A DNA stretch of 64,000 nt. Source: Bryoerythrophyllum caledonicum (Eukaryota; Streptophyta; Bryopsida; Pottiales; Pottiaceae). Below the pieces are notes generated by a model. That model made no database searches. It was not told the DNA's origin and saw only the letters and a list, made by a program, of their open reading frames with translations. The translations under genes and the position numbers were made by a program. Shown piece by piece: positions 1 to 11,518 of the stretch; within the stretch, counting starts at the first letter, position 1; the number at the start of each line of letters is the position of its first letter. Location of the stretch: contig OZ020520.1 of the NCBI GenBank assembly GCA_963971425.1, forward strand, positions 23,640,754 through 23,704,753. Reading direction: 5' to 3'.

Positions 1-163
1 TTGGGGGGGGGTTGGGGTAGAGTGACGTGAGGCGCGGGGAGTGTACGTGCGAGGACAAAGTGAGTGCGTACAGACAGATAGGTAGAGACGGCGCAGACAT
101 CGTTCACCTCGGCACAGACAGGTTTGCGCGGTATCCTACCCAGGCTATGAGATTGGTACCCGG

Positions 164-270
164 ACTTATGATCTATACCCGGTTGTTCGACTCTACCCGG
201 CTTCTAGATCATACCCCGACAGGGTCTACACCCGGGATTGAAGTTGATACCCGACTTGGGCCTTGATACC
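164..270. repeat. Degenerate short tandem repeat with TACCCGG motifs
   Basis: The motif TACCCGG or a close variant recurs about every 20-25 bases here. The spacing is irregular and the units are diverged. Open frames crossing it reflect the repeat and are not treated as genes. It lies just upstream of the retrotransposon fragment. Confidence 0.5.
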
Positions 271-275
271 CTAGA

Positions 276-663
276 TTGATATTTATGCCATGTTGCAACT
301 TGGATTCAATTTGGAACCCAGTCCTGATACCCTGTGCAAGCCGAAACCCTGTGAGAGCCATGGGCTTTCCCACTGGCACCACCGATGTACTTGAAATTTC
401 AGAACCACAGAGACGGTTTTTACTTGGTCAGGCAATGGATTTTAATTGCCTGACTTGGATTGTATCGTTTGTGGTTGCTGAACAGAAGCGTTTAGCTTCT
501 AGTTTGACGAGTTACATGGGTTATTATGAGTTGCGGGCGGCAGGAGAACCACTTGCCTTTGTCAGGGGACAAGCAAGGTGGTTGGGGGCGAGAGGGCCTT
601 TGCACCTCATCGATGGAACATGTGGGATACCGCAAATAATTTTGCGACGACCACAACAACAGA
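276..663 (+). other. Retrotransposon 5' fragment upstream of the CACTA insertion
   Basis: An open stretch runs up to the left end of the CACTA element. If the CACTA element and one copy of its AGA target duplication are removed, the frame encoding TANNFATTT just left of the insertion runs straight into the frame that leads to the reverse transcriptase. This suggests the CACTA landed in the leader or gag-pol region of the Ty3/gypsy element. I recognise no gag or protease motif in it. No long terminal repeat could be delimited, since the window starts too close. Confidence 0.4.
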
Positions 664-2996
664 CACTATAAGAAACCCGTGTTTTTTGTTATGTCCTTAA
701 TCATGTCAGCGTGTTTTTTTTGATGTCTTGGAGCTAGCCAGTAATGTCCCCGTGAACGTGAGGATGTCCACGCGTCAATAATGAACAGTGGAGGTGGGAG
801 GGTCCCGAAACGCGCGTGCGAAATAGGAGACGCGATGATGTCTCCAACAACGCGCCCGTCTCCGAGGACGTCATCGAGGACATCTTGGGTGACGCAAAAC
901 TGCCACGCTGGCAGCGAACAAGCGTTTCACCTGAGGTAAGAATGTCGAAGTTACTGTTGTGCAAGGTAGAAAGCAGCCCAACGTTAAAAAAAACAACGAA
1001 ACGGGCAGCGGTCTGCAAGAGGAGGAAAAAAAAGGCACGAGCCTTATAAAACTAGATTTTTTAAAAAATAAAATAAAAATATAAAGTATATAAAATTGAA
1101 GAATATTCTGATTATATTTATTAACTTTGATCCTCTGAAATTTTTTATTTGTCCACTTCGTATAAAAATGGTTTCCAAAATAAAATTTAATTTTAAATAT
1201 TAAAAATACAAAATATTAATTAATATAATAATAATATTTTATAAAAAATGATTATTCTGTAATTAAAGCGGACATATTAAATTCAGTACTGTATATTTAA
1301 ATATTAAATAATATTTATTAATTAATATAATATTAAAATACCACTTTTCTACCAAAACCCGAATTATAAAGAATTTAGGGTGATTTTGTAAAGTCCTTGG
1401 TGGCTTACCCATGTGGACATATTATATATTTTGTAGTTTACAGCACTTCATCTACATGGCAAACACAATTCCATGTCGGACAAGGTGACACGTCATTTTG
1501 TGTATAGGTCCACGTCACTTGAGACATCCAATTGAAGATGTCTCGAGTAACGTCTACATGTCTTTGAGGACATCCCACAGAGACGTCTCTGAAAACATCA
1601 GCAGTGTTTGGCAAAACATTGACATGTCCTGGAAAACATCGACATGTCCTGGAAAACATCATCATGTCTTGCAAAACATAGTAGGATGAATTTCGTCAAG
1701 TTCATTGGATGAATAGAGGCGGCGAGGGTTAGCTGCTCCAGCCATAGTTAGGTCATGAGGCGGCTAGGGTTAGCTGCTGCAGCCATAGTTAGGTCATGAG
1801 ACCTTTAAGTAGAATTTGAGGTTGCACAAAGCTCGCTTTGGCCTTCATTTCTCCAAGTAGTTAGAGTTTAGAATGTAGAGGTTGGAGTTTTAGAGTGTAG
1901 ACTGAGTTTACAAGTTAGAATGTTAGAGTTTAGAGTGTAGAGGTTAGAGTTTTGAGTGTAGAGGTTAGAGTTTAGAGTGTAGAGGTTAGAGGTGCAGTGT
2001 TGGACATGCAATGTGCTGTGAGCGACATATAGACGTGACCATGTTGTAGAAGACGTATGCCGCAACACTTAGGAAACGCAGGGACGTCTTTTGAAACATC
2101 CCCGTGTCTATGGAGATATATTTTAAATTGCGTGTATATCATATTACCACATTTGCAAATAGGCCACTAAGCATGAATTTGGATGAATGTACATGTTACA
2201 TGTAAGATGAGGTATTCATGTCTTGTACTCATGTCTTGTACAACATACTCATGTCTTATACAACGTATTCATGTCTTGTACAACATCTCTTGATGTCCCT
2301 CAAAACACCATCACATACACAGCGTCAACAATACCATGCATCAGGGGATCTCACGTCAGACACGCATAAGTTCTTTGAGACGTCTGCAATGACACCCTCA
2401 GTGCCGACGACCATGGGTTGGCAATGTATTAGAGGACGCGATCATGTCCATCGCCACGTCCTCTAGGGCATGGCGATGTTCAAGGAAATCAGCATCAAAA
2501 TCCAGGTAGCGTTGGCGTAGACGTCGAGCAGGACATCTCCACGTCAACTCGGGACGTCTTAAAAAACACAGCCATGTTACCAATGACGTCCCCGCAAACA
2601 CGAATCTGAAAAAAAAACCACGCAAATATCTGCTGACGTGGCACGCCACGTCACTCTTTCCCGGGTCCACATCAGAGGCCACGTGGGTCCACGTCACATG
2701 CCACGTCATATGCCACGTCACCAATGGAGAGGATGAATTTCCCGGCCATGTGGCACTGCCCGTCATCCTGCCGCTTAGGTGTCGTCTACGTGGCGCCCAG
2801 TTGGCACCATTTCTAGCCTCCCAAAATCTCCGAAAGTCGTCCCTGTCGCAGGGATGTCCTCGCGTTTTTGGTGATGTCCCCACGCGTTACAGCGTGTTAC
2901 ACGCGTTGGTACGTTAGAGGGATGTAAATTCGGATGTCTACATGTCTCCTGGGACATGATTCAGGACGTGACAAAAAACACGGGTTTCTTATAGTG
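664..2996. mobile_element. Non-autonomous CACTA (EnSpm-type) DNA transposon
   Basis: The element begins CACTATAAGAAACCC and ends with its reverse complement. The terminal inverted repeat is perfect for 26 bases and stays similar for about 10 more. The flanks carry an identical 3-bp target duplication, AGA, at 661-663 and 2997-2999. The CACTA start and 3-bp duplication are the hallmarks of the plant CACTA/EnSpm superfamily. The 2333-bp interior encodes no recognisable transposase. It holds short repeated blocks such as CATGTCCTGGAAAACATC and CATGTCTTGTACAACAT, which look like subterminal transposase-binding repeats. It therefore needed a transposase supplied in trans. It interrupts a Ty3/gypsy element, so it is the younger insertion. 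Confidence 0.9.
1600..2300. repeat. Short tandem repeats inside the CACTA element
   Basis: Several small arrays sit here. One is a GACATGTCCTGGAAAACATC-type unit near 1618-1680. A unit of about 42 bp containing GGGTTAGCTGC and CCATAGTTAGGTCATGAG occurs twice at 1720-1802. A unit of about 22 bp based on AGAGTTTAGAGTGTAGAGGT spans about 1866-1990. A CATGTCTTGTACAACAT unit lies at 2218-2290. The CATGTC-type units resemble the subterminal motif clusters expected of CACTA elements. The others are probably incidental minisatellites. Confidence 0.6.
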
Positions 2997-2998
2997 AG

Positions 2999-5900
2999 AT
3001 CTTCACTATGGAGGGGAGAACTGGAGTGAAGGGAGAAAATTGGCTCACCAGAGGTTAGATTTGGAAGAGGTTGTGGTGAAGATCTTCTTAGAAGAAGACA
3101 CAGCTCTTCACATGGAAGAAATTGACAAACTTGGTCAATTGGAAGGACTTGGGAGCGTTGTTGAGAAGGAAGGAGGGGAGTCTCCTTCACAGGGGATTCA
3201 ATAGCAACCAAGGGTGGAAAACCCTGCTCTAAAAGAACCGAAGGAAGTGGTGACTAAGGACACTTGGAAACCAAGAGTGAGCCTGGCGGATGGAGCAGTG
3301 GAGGTAGAGGAACATGAGTTCTTGAAGGAGTATTTAGATTGTTTTACTTTCAGTTTACATGATTTGGAAGTGTTGAAGGGGCAAGAAGTGCGTATTAACT
3401 TAACCGACGAAGCACCAATTTATCGAAAGCCATACAAGTATAGCGACATGGAGCGAAAGATGATTCGTGCTCGCACAGAAGAATTGATGGCTGCAGGGTT
3501 GGTGGAGTTGGCTTCTCCAGATTATGAGTATGCATCAGCAACGGTTATGCCATCCAAGAAAGACATTTATGGTAATTGGACTCAGAAAATGATGTGTGGT
3601 GACTATAGGAGAATTAATAAATTTACTAAGTCAGACCGTTATGCCATGCCAACTCCAGAGGAGAACTTTGAGGCCATTGGCCATGCCAAAGTATTTAGTA
3701 CGTTGGATTTACGCTCTGGATACCACCAGGTTGGATTGAGAGATGAAGACAAGGAGAAAACCGCGTTCTGGGGCATTGACAGAGATGGGAAGGACCGGTT
3801 GTTTCAATGGAAGTTTCTACCGTTTGGATTGAAGAATGTTCCAGCAGAATTTCAAAGGGTTATGGACAGAGTATTCTCGGGGTTGAATTTCGTGAGATTC
3901 TATATTGATGATATCATTGCCTTTAGCAGGAATCAGAAACAACATAGATTACACTTAATGGAGGTTTTTGCTAGATTGAGGCTTCATGGATTAAAGTTGC
4001 ACCCTGGTAAGTGCAAATTCTATTTTGATCACATTGAGTATTTAGGCCACATGATTTATCCAAGTGGATTAGGTGTGGTAGCTAGCAAAGTGGAAGTAAT
4101 GATGTCTATTCCTAGACCACGAGATGTTAGTAGGTTGAGAGCATTTCTGGGGTTGTGTAACTATTATAGAAAGTTTGTCTAAACTTTCAGTGCTATTGCC
4201 AAGCCTCTAACCATGCTGACAAGGAATGATCAACCTTGGATCTGGGAAGATGAGCAAGAGGCGGCCTTTCAACAATTGAAAGACCGTTTGGCATCAGCAC
4301 CAATACTTCGGAGGCCTATAGGAGGAAGGACATACCAGCTACACACAGATTAAAGCTCGTTGGAGATTGGTGTAGTACTGACGCAAATGGATGATGATGG
4401 CAAAGAATTTGTGATTGCTTATGCCAGCCGGTCCAACAACAATGTTGAGGCTCAGTATAGCTCGTATGAAGGGGAATATTTGGCTGCGATCTAGGCAATT
4501 GTTCATTTTCGGTGTTACCTTTATAGTAATGAATTTCTGTTGGTCACAGATCATCAGCCTTTGAAATGGTTGATGGAGTCTGATAAATTGACAGGGAAAC
4601 TAGCACGGTGCCTTGATGTTCATGGAGTATGGCTTCAAGGTGGTTCATAGGGAAGGTTTGGTATATATGGATGCTGATGGCCTTAGCCGCAATCCAATTC
4701 CAAACCAAGAAGATGATACAGGTGCTAGGTGGCATACTGAGGGTGAAACCGACCCGTTGCCAGGTTGGCATTGTTCGGGTTTTCTAGGAATATTGGCATT
4801 GAATGGAGACACCATCGGGGAAGCTACTGTGGCCACAGTAGATGAGGATGGAGGTGAAGAGTCTGGAGGCGCCAAAGATATCCATGAAGGCACGAATGTG
4901 ATGGAGTTTTTGAAGGATGGAGAAATAGTGGCTTCATGGTCTCATAAGGAGAGAGATCGGGTTCTACAATGAGCTAAGAGGTTTGTGTGGGAGAGGACTC
5001 ACCTTCTAAGATTGTGGCGAGATGGTACTAAAAAGGTAGTTTCAGCTCCAATAGAAAGAGTGAAACTGATTAAGGACATAGATGAGGACCTTGGACACTT
5101 TGGAGTGCGAAGGACTTATAGTCATTTTCAGATTCACTATTGGTGTCGTGGAATGCAATCCCAAGTGCAAGCTTTGGTGGCCCGGTGTATGGTGTGTGAC
5201 CGGGTACGAGCGTCTTTTAACGCTCCAATGCCTCAGTTACAACCTTTGCCAATTATGGGCTTAGGATATAGGTGGAGCTTGGATTTTGCAGGTCCACTGC
5301 CAGTGACACCTCGACACAACAAGTGTGTGTTGGTAATCATCGAGCATTTTTCGAAATGGATGGAGTTAGTGGCATTGCCTGATAAATTCAGTGAGAGGGC
5401 CGCTCATTCGTTTCTTAACCATGTTCTGAGTCGCTTTGAAGCTCCAGCAGAGGTACTCACAGACCAAAGTAGAGAATTCTTGGGTGAGTTTCAGACGTTG
5501 TGTGAGCAAGCGATGATTGATCATCGCACTACTTCGAGGGATCACCCCGAAGCAGATGGATTGGCGGAGCGCATGGTGCAAACCGTCAAGAGGGGGCTCC
5601 GGAAGTACAACTTAAAGAAAGGACATCACCAGGATTGGGATTTGCAGCTACCGTGGATAGCAATGGGCTATAGGTTCAACAAACAAGCGTCCTTGGCGTC
5701 TTTTCACCTTACTATCTATTGTTTGGAAGGCACCCGATTTTACCGAAGGCCATTCAAGCAGATGCTGACACCGTGTTGGCTAACATGGACAATTCAAACA
5801 CGTGGGCTCAAGTGTTTGAACAACGTGCAGAGTTGTTCAAAAGGGTGATGCCTATGGCATTGGAGAACCTTTCCATTGCTCAACATCGAGATACGTTGCG

Positions 5901-6327
5901 CTATGCTACAATACGGGGAGGTGGTTATCGACCACAGGTTCGGCGTTTCACACCTGGAGACTATGTGTATTTGCAGCAAGCAGCGCCCACCACTTTGGAT
6001 GTGACAGTAGGAAGGGTAATCTTGAGAGTTTGTGAGGTAAAGGACTCAGGGGTGTTAGTGTTGGAGGGTCATGATGGCAAGATGTGGAAGGACCACACAC
6101 GTAATTGTGCGCCTTGCCACTTGCCACACATTGATGGCACAGTACACCATGGTCTCTCTCACATCTTTGCTGGATTACGTTGTCGATTGTCTAGTAGTGC
6201 CAAACGGGCAGCCACTATGGTTATTTGTGACATATGTTCTACGGAGTGGCATTTAGAATGCTTATTTCCACCTCTTTTGGAGGTACCAGTGGGTCAATGG
6301 TCTTGTCCTAAGTGTTTAGTACGTTGA
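2999..6327 (+). pseudogene. Ty3/gypsy pol pseudogene: RT, RNase H, integrase, PHD-like finger
   Basis: This encoded a retrotransposon polyprotein that copies RNA to DNA and integrates it. Reverse transcriptase spans about 3400-4180, with LPFGLKNVPAEFQRVMD and the catalytic YIDD at about 3901-3912. RNase H follows (about 4200-4610), with TD, YEGEYLAA and VTDHQPLKW. Integrase spans about 5060-5700, with a His/Cys zinc-binding region ending RCMVC, then SLDFAGPL, LTDQSREF and DGLAERMVQTVK carrying the DDE residues. The usual Gly of TDxGxEF is Ser. The C-terminus ends in a PHD-like CDIC...WHLEC...CPKC block. In-frame stops lie at 3202 (TAG), 4180 (TAA), 4351 (TAA), 4492 (TAG) and 4970 (TGA). Frame changes occur near 4605 and near 5707, the latter in a T-run. 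It is inactive. No gag or protease is visible. Confidence 0.9.
6170..6327 (+). other. C-terminal PHD-finger-like domain of the Ty3/gypsy integrase
   Basis: The last 50 or so residues contain VICDICSTEWHLECLF, then a PPLLEVPVGQWSCPKC-type ending. This matches the second half of a PHD finger (Cys-x2-Cys, Trp-His-x2-Cys, Pro-Pro-Leu, Trp-x-Cys-x2-Cys). In the first half only one Cys of the expected first pair is evident (CRLS), so the present copy is probably damaged. PHD fingers bind histone H3 tails. By analogy with integrase chromodomains, this one may once have targeted integration to chromatin, which is inference. Confidence 0.65.
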
Positions 6328-6931
6328 GGGTCTGAGTAGACAAAGTCTAGCATTAAAAATATGTTAGAGGCGATTAACGATGGGGCTCTACTTGCACCCG
6401 GCCTACCCTTTGTTTGTTAAATCTTTTAGCGTCTTTTCATGTGGATCACATTGGTTCTATGGATTTGAGAGGTTTTCATTCACGATTATCATTCAGTTTA
6501 CATGTAAACTGTGTGGTTCGCCGGTGTGAAAGGGGCTTCAGCACGGGCGAAGGAGGCGAGTAAAGGGGTACTTGGAGACCGCTTACTACTTCTTGGTATA
6601 CGAGATTATGGGCCATTTATTTCTTTTCCCTAAGTCTGAATTGCTGAAAGTGTGTAAGTGTGCATTGTATTATTGTTTGATAGAGGTAACGGTGGTGGTT
6701 ATGTCACCGTTACTCTCGAGTTGTCTCTGACTGTGCGTTCTCACCTGATTAGCACGATGTTATCTTCGCACGATGCGGTTGTGCACGACATTGATGAATT
6801 TTAGCCTCTTTTCACCTCGTAGAATTCTTGACTAGTGTGGATTCATATGTTCATTCTGAATGATTTCTAATGATCAAGTGAAAGAGCTTAGAAATTGTGT
6901 AGTTCAAAGAAAGGATAATGGATTAGTTTTG

Positions 6932-6934
<3 letters not shown>
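6328..6934. other. No gene seen; possible 3' untranslated region or LTR of the Ty3/gypsy element
   Basis: No convincing coding potential. The position directly after the pol stop suggests 3' untranslated region or long terminal repeat. A matching 5' copy was not found in the window, so it cannot be delimited. Confidence 0.35.

Positions 6935-6998
<64 letters not shown>
6935..6998. repeat. (AT)32 microsatellite
   Basis: A pure run of AT dinucleotides 64 bases long. Confidence 0.98.
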
Positions 6999-7002
<4 letters not shown>

Positions 7003-7500
7003 CTTAGGTCATGATCTGCAATCATTTCAATATTGTAAACTAGAAAATAACAAGTTAGAATTATGTTTATGAAGTTTTATTTTCTCACGAAAACAAGTAT
7101 TCATCTAAGGGTAATGCATGACCTTGCTATGCTGTTTCCATATCTCTCATAATAAATATTCTAAGACTGCGCACTTTAGTGTAAAGACATAATACAAAAT
7201 GCTACATTTTCAATTCTAATTGTAGGAATCAAATTTAACCACTAAGAATTTGCAATAAGAATCTTGTGAGGGTTAATTATAGGTATAGATGATCTTAAAG
7301 GAAAAGTTTATCTTCCCAATGTTAAAAGGATTGGCAAACTTTGACTCTTTCTAGTGTCAAATCATTAGAATTTACAAGCCTTTATTAACGGTTAGCATGG
7401 TATTAATTCCTTTGTACAAGGCGGTAACGAAACCAGGAATCCATTCACATTTATGCAAAACCGGATCACAACTCACAGCGCTTTCCGATTAACGCGAGTA
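6999..7500. other. AT-rich DNA without a recognised gene
   Basis: Frequent stops in all frames and no recognisable motif or repeat. Confidence 0.5.
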
Positions 7501-7578
7501 GATTCAAAGCATAAAGCAAAAGAGAGAACACAATGAGCAAAATTCTGCACTAAAACGAGTGCGCCTCACCTGCAATCC

Positions 7579-7825
7579 GAACTTCCTCTTCTGTAGCAAC
7601 CTCTGTCTGCTGTCCTTCACACCTGTGCCCCAGCTCTCACCCATGCAATACAAGTCTTCGCCAAAGTGCAGTCCATGGATCAGCATCCATAATAGCGAAG
7701 GAGGCGGTTGCTTTGAGCCGGCCATATTCAACCTTCTCTTCGATCTGCAGATGAAGAGATGGAGCAAATTCGTCATAGAATTTGGGAATACTCTGGAATT
7801 TAACGTCATCTTCCAGCACCTCCAC
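7579..7825 (-). CDS. Possible exon of an unrecognised gene
   Basis: A minus-strand open stretch contains FYDEFAPSLHLQIEEKVEY and then ATASFAIMDADPWTAL. The composition looks protein-like, but I recognise no family. It has no ATG, and the frame is closed by TAG just upstream, so it would have to be an internal or terminal exon. Two donor-like sites lie at or near its 3' side: GGGTGAGAG near 7640 and CAGGTGAGGC near 7570. No partner exons were identified, so this is a weak call that could be chance. Confidence 0.25.
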
Positions 7826-8216
7826 GATTCTCCCACGCTACTCCCACGCTGTCGAGCTTGTATCTGCCAGTTTACACATGATGCGCTACCAGGTGACTGC
7901 CAGTTTACACATGAAATTGGTACGTCGAAATTGGTACTATCATGACTAATTTACATGTTGCAAGACCAGAAGAGTTCACTGTCACATCGGAGGCAGTAAA
8001 AAGCTGGTGGAGCATCGGAGGGTGTTGTCTTGGAAGGTTTCTGTAACCTGGATCGTTTACCGCAATGCAGCACTTTTTTGTGAACGTGGTGGGTATGTAA
8101 ATGATCGAGACAGAGCTTCAGTTTCAGAGTCCGAAACCTGACGGAGCGCCTGCTGGTGGCAATGCAGTGGCGTCTAGAAGTGCGTCCTGGACATGGTGTA
8201 CACGTGAACAGCGTCA

Positions 8217-8760
8217 GCGTCATGAAGGGGACACCTTGAAGTTTATGTAGATTTTATATCTGTTTATTCACGATCAACAACTAAAGTTTTAGCGTTGTCT
8301 TTTTTTCAATCAGGTAAACATATGTGGAGTTTTTGGAGGTTGAAGCAGTTCTTCTTAGTGAATCTGAATTGCCTAAATATTGCCCACTTCAGGTTGTTTT
8401 TCTTTCCTTATCTGTAGCAACTTATTCCATTTCATGATGGTGATGATTACTATTCATTGGTTATTCATTTGCTTCACGGCTTTCTAACTCTGAATTAAAA
8501 ACTGCATGTTGTTTCATTTGTCTACAAATCCTGTAGTCTTGTGTGCCATCATCCATGAAGGGGGCACCTTGAAGATTATACAAGTTGAATATTTCAGATC
8601 TGTTTAGTCACAATCAACAACTAAAATTTAGCCGGTCTCCAACTTCGATGTCTTTTTTTCAATCAGGTATGCATATGTGGAGATTTTGGAGGTTGAAGCG
8701 ATTCAGAATGCTCTTCTTCTAAGTGAGTCTGAATTGCATAATTTCTTCAATGCCTAAAAC
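8217..8760. repeat. Local direct duplication, about 334 bp apart
   Basis: A segment starting ATGAAGGGGACACCTTGAAG at about 8221 recurs from about 8554. Both copies include ATCAACAACTAAA, CTTTTTTTCAATCAGGTA, ATGTGGAG and TTTTGGAGGTTGAAGC. The copies are diverged by substitutions and small indels. No coding function is evident. Confidence 0.75.
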
Positions 8761-9187
8761 CTAACACTAATCTCAGCTTTTCAACCTCCTCATCAATGCC
8801 CTAATCCCTATCCGAAACTATAGAAAACTTCACCAAATTTTATTACAATGCGCACCGAAATTTGATGGATGTGACTGGTGTGGAAATCCCCTCGGCTCCA
8901 GCCGGGATCTCCAACCCGCCTGATCATGTGATGGAGGTGTAGAAGTTGTAGTCCAACAATGGAGGTGTGTTGATAATGTCTGCCAATTAAACATAGGGTT
9001 GGTCATGGTATCCATGTCATGTCTGTGCAACTGATTCACCAATGACTCTTTAGTTTTTTAACAAGTTTTCTGTCGCTGAGGAGTCGCAAATGGTAGAATC
9101 CCTGTTGTCTTTGACGGGTGAAGGGCAAATATATGATACTAGAGTGTTACCCATGTCCTCCGGACACAACATTTTTTTGTGTTGAGT

Positions 9188-9320
9188 CCCCACCTCCCCG
9201 TCCCCTAGCCCATTCCCTCCAATCCATCGTCCCCCCCGTCCTTGTCCCCTTGTCCCCTTGTCCCCTTGTCCCCCGTCCCCCGTTCCCCGTCCCCGTCCCC
9301 GTCCCCATCCCCGCCCCCTC
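9188..9320. repeat. Pyrimidine-rich GTCCCC / CTTGTCCC minisatellite
   Basis: Tandem GTCCCC-like hexamers mixed with CTTGTCCC units form a strongly strand-asymmetric tract. Open frames over it are low complexity (Pro-rich or Gly/Arg-rich) and are not treated as genes. Confidence 0.9.
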
Positions 9321-10061
9321 CTTTTATCCAAAAACCTGACTTTTAGCTTTTCATTTTATCCAAAACCCTAACTTTTAGCTTTTAGCATTTTTCATCGACG
9401 CGTCTCTTTTTCATCCAAGCTCGACGCGTTCATTCATTCGACGCATTCTTCATCCTGTATTCTTTTATAGATATAGATATTACTTTTACTTTAACTTATA
9501 ATCTTGAAGTAGAAGTATAAAATAGAAGTTTCAAAGTAAAAGAATAAAGTAAAAAAATCAAAAGAAAAGTATAAAATCTAATCCCTAGTTAAGTCCCTCT
9601 TGAGTATCTACCATTATTATATCATCAATGGGCTTCATCCTCACCCATAATATATATATGCTAGTATACTGATCCGTTGTCTCCAACAGGTGGTATAAGT
9701 TTAGGTAAGGCAACTAAAATTGTAAAATTAAAAGTAAAATCATATATGATAAAGTAAATGCCACATGTTGCCGTGTCCTATGGCGTGATACCTAGTTGGT
9801 ATCCATAGGCCTATATATAGAGATATATATACTAGTTTTACATATTTATGACGTTAAGGCTTACATATGGTATTATTTCATTTCGTTCAGTTGTTTTTTT
9901 TATAACTTTTGGCATTATTGGTTGGGATTGCTATAGAGAACAACCAAGGTACAGCCCTTGTAGACTGATTTTCTCAGTGTGATGACACAAATCTTGGTGG
10001 AATTGTAGTTGACCCTGCTGAAGCCTCAATTGCAAGGTCTTAGCAGTACAGTTGGGGTTTG
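9321..10061. other. AT-rich DNA upstream of the F-box/kelch-like gene
   Basis: No gene recognised. The region should contain the promoter and 5' untranslated region of the next gene. A specific TATA box or start site cannot be assigned with confidence. Confidence 0.4.
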
Positions 10062-11413
10062 ATGAAGGTACAATATTTTTCCCCATCTCCTTTTCACTAT
10101 CCCAAATTTTTTTGCTATCGATGCTACCTATCTGAATTGATGTTAATTCACTAGGAAAATGAGGTTGGTACAAACACTCTAATTTTGACACTTGTTTTTG
10201 TCAGACGGAGAAGAGAGTGTCGAGGAGGACGGCTTCGCTGAGGGCGTCGGAAAGGATCAAGACTTATTTCAATCCGAAGTTGGACAAGCTCCCGCAAGAA
10301 AATCTGCTCAATCCAAAGTTGGACCCGAGTCTATGGAGCAAGGTCCCGCATGAAAATCTATTGGACATCTTTGACGCGCTACTGGTCAAGGACCACTGCC
10401 GGCTTCGGAGGGTGTGCAAGCAATGGTACAACAGGGCAAGTGAGCGACGTCGGTTGCTGACTCAGGACCGGGGCCGTGTCTGGGAGCCTTTCTTTGTGCT
10501 AATCCGAAAGAATATTGGGGAAGAGTGCTCTCCCTTCGGCACGCTCGCGCTGCAGGCTGCGTCCGGCCAATGGATGTGGCGACGGTCCTTGGCGCATACT
10601 CAATGTCATCCGATCGGGCACCTCCGGGAGAATTTCGAGGTGGAGGGCGTGGTCTTTCAGGGGCTACGCATACTGGACTTCATTACTACACGGCGTCTTA
10701 GTACAAGCAATTACCCCACAGGTGTGCTCTTCCACGTCCATCGAAACGAAAATATGTTTATGTTTGAGCCATCCAAACGCATCCAGCACGTGAACTCCAC
10801 GCCCGGGAGTGTGCTGGGGATGATGGTCGATGACGCCTCCAGAGTCTACACGCTCATCCTAGGGAGCTGCACCGCGGACACGCTTCTGCTCGACTCACGC
10901 ACGAATGTGTGGCAGTCAAAGCCATCGCGTCTGGTACGCGCTAGGCCGCCGTCCGCGAGTATCGCGCCCAAAAGCTGTGTGCAGCTCCAAGGAAAGATGT
11001 ATCTCTGGATGGACTCCGAGGAGATCCACGTCTACTCCCCGAGTTCGGACCAGTGGAGCGCTCTCGCGGCTCCTCCACGAGATGCATCGAATGAGGATGA
11101 ATTCCGCGGCCTGGGTCACTGGGCCGGCGTGCTCTACGCAATGACAAAGAACAAGCAAGGGACATTGTCAGTTTGGAAGCTCAATATGGGGGACGAACAA
11201 TGGAGTGAGTACGCGCAAATACCAAGGTCATTGTTTGCACACCTCATGCAGCCTGGGGCGGTGTTGCCAATCGTGGCATCCCACTGTAACGGCTATCTTC
11301 TCATGCACGTGCTCGCTCAACCAGACTTCGCGTCGGGTCGCGACCTTGATGACTTGAAGACGACGAGCTTGGATGAGCTTCTTTCGGCGATTTCTCAGAA
11401 CAAGTTGAAGTAG
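10062..11413 (+). CDS. F-box protein with a probable kelch-type beta-propeller
   Basis: F-box proteins are substrate receptors of SCF ubiquitin ligases: the F-box binds SKP1 and the C-terminal repeats bind the target. An F-box-like stretch is visible as SKVPHENLLDIFDALL, followed by CRLRRVCKQWYN. The rest shows repeated blocks typical of plant F-box/kelch proteins, such as SCVQLQGKMYLWMDSEEIH followed by VYSPSSDQW, and GHWAGVLYAM. The large second exon has no upstream in-frame ATG. I infer a first exon ATG-AAG at 10062-10067, a 137-bp intron 10068-10204 (GTACAA...TTTGTCAG), then the exon from 10205. The frame ends at TAG 11411-11413 but stays open for 34 more codons with kelch-like sequence to 11518. 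The stop may therefore be a premature TGG-to-TAG change. Confidence 0.75.
10068..10204 (+). other. Inferred intron of the F-box/kelch-like gene
   Basis: The donor AAG-GTACAA and the acceptor TTTTTGTCAG after a pyrimidine stretch fit GT-AG rules. Splicing joins an ATG-AAG directly in frame to the large exon. Confidence 0.6.
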
Positions 11414-11518
11414 TGCCCGAGGCAGCTGGGCCGTAGGTTCGTTCTCTTCAATATCGCCAACAGGAGGTGGGAGAAGGTGGACATGCCCTACTGGAAGCTG
11501 TGGAATTTATTGATTTAG

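Noticed and set aside
816-1049. Small gene at the left end of the CACTA element
   Set aside because: It overlaps frames on the other strand, lies in subterminal repeat DNA and shows no domain.
9050-9339. Gly/Arg-rich or Pro-rich protein near 9.2 kb
   Set aside because: Low-complexity reading of the GTCCCC repeat.
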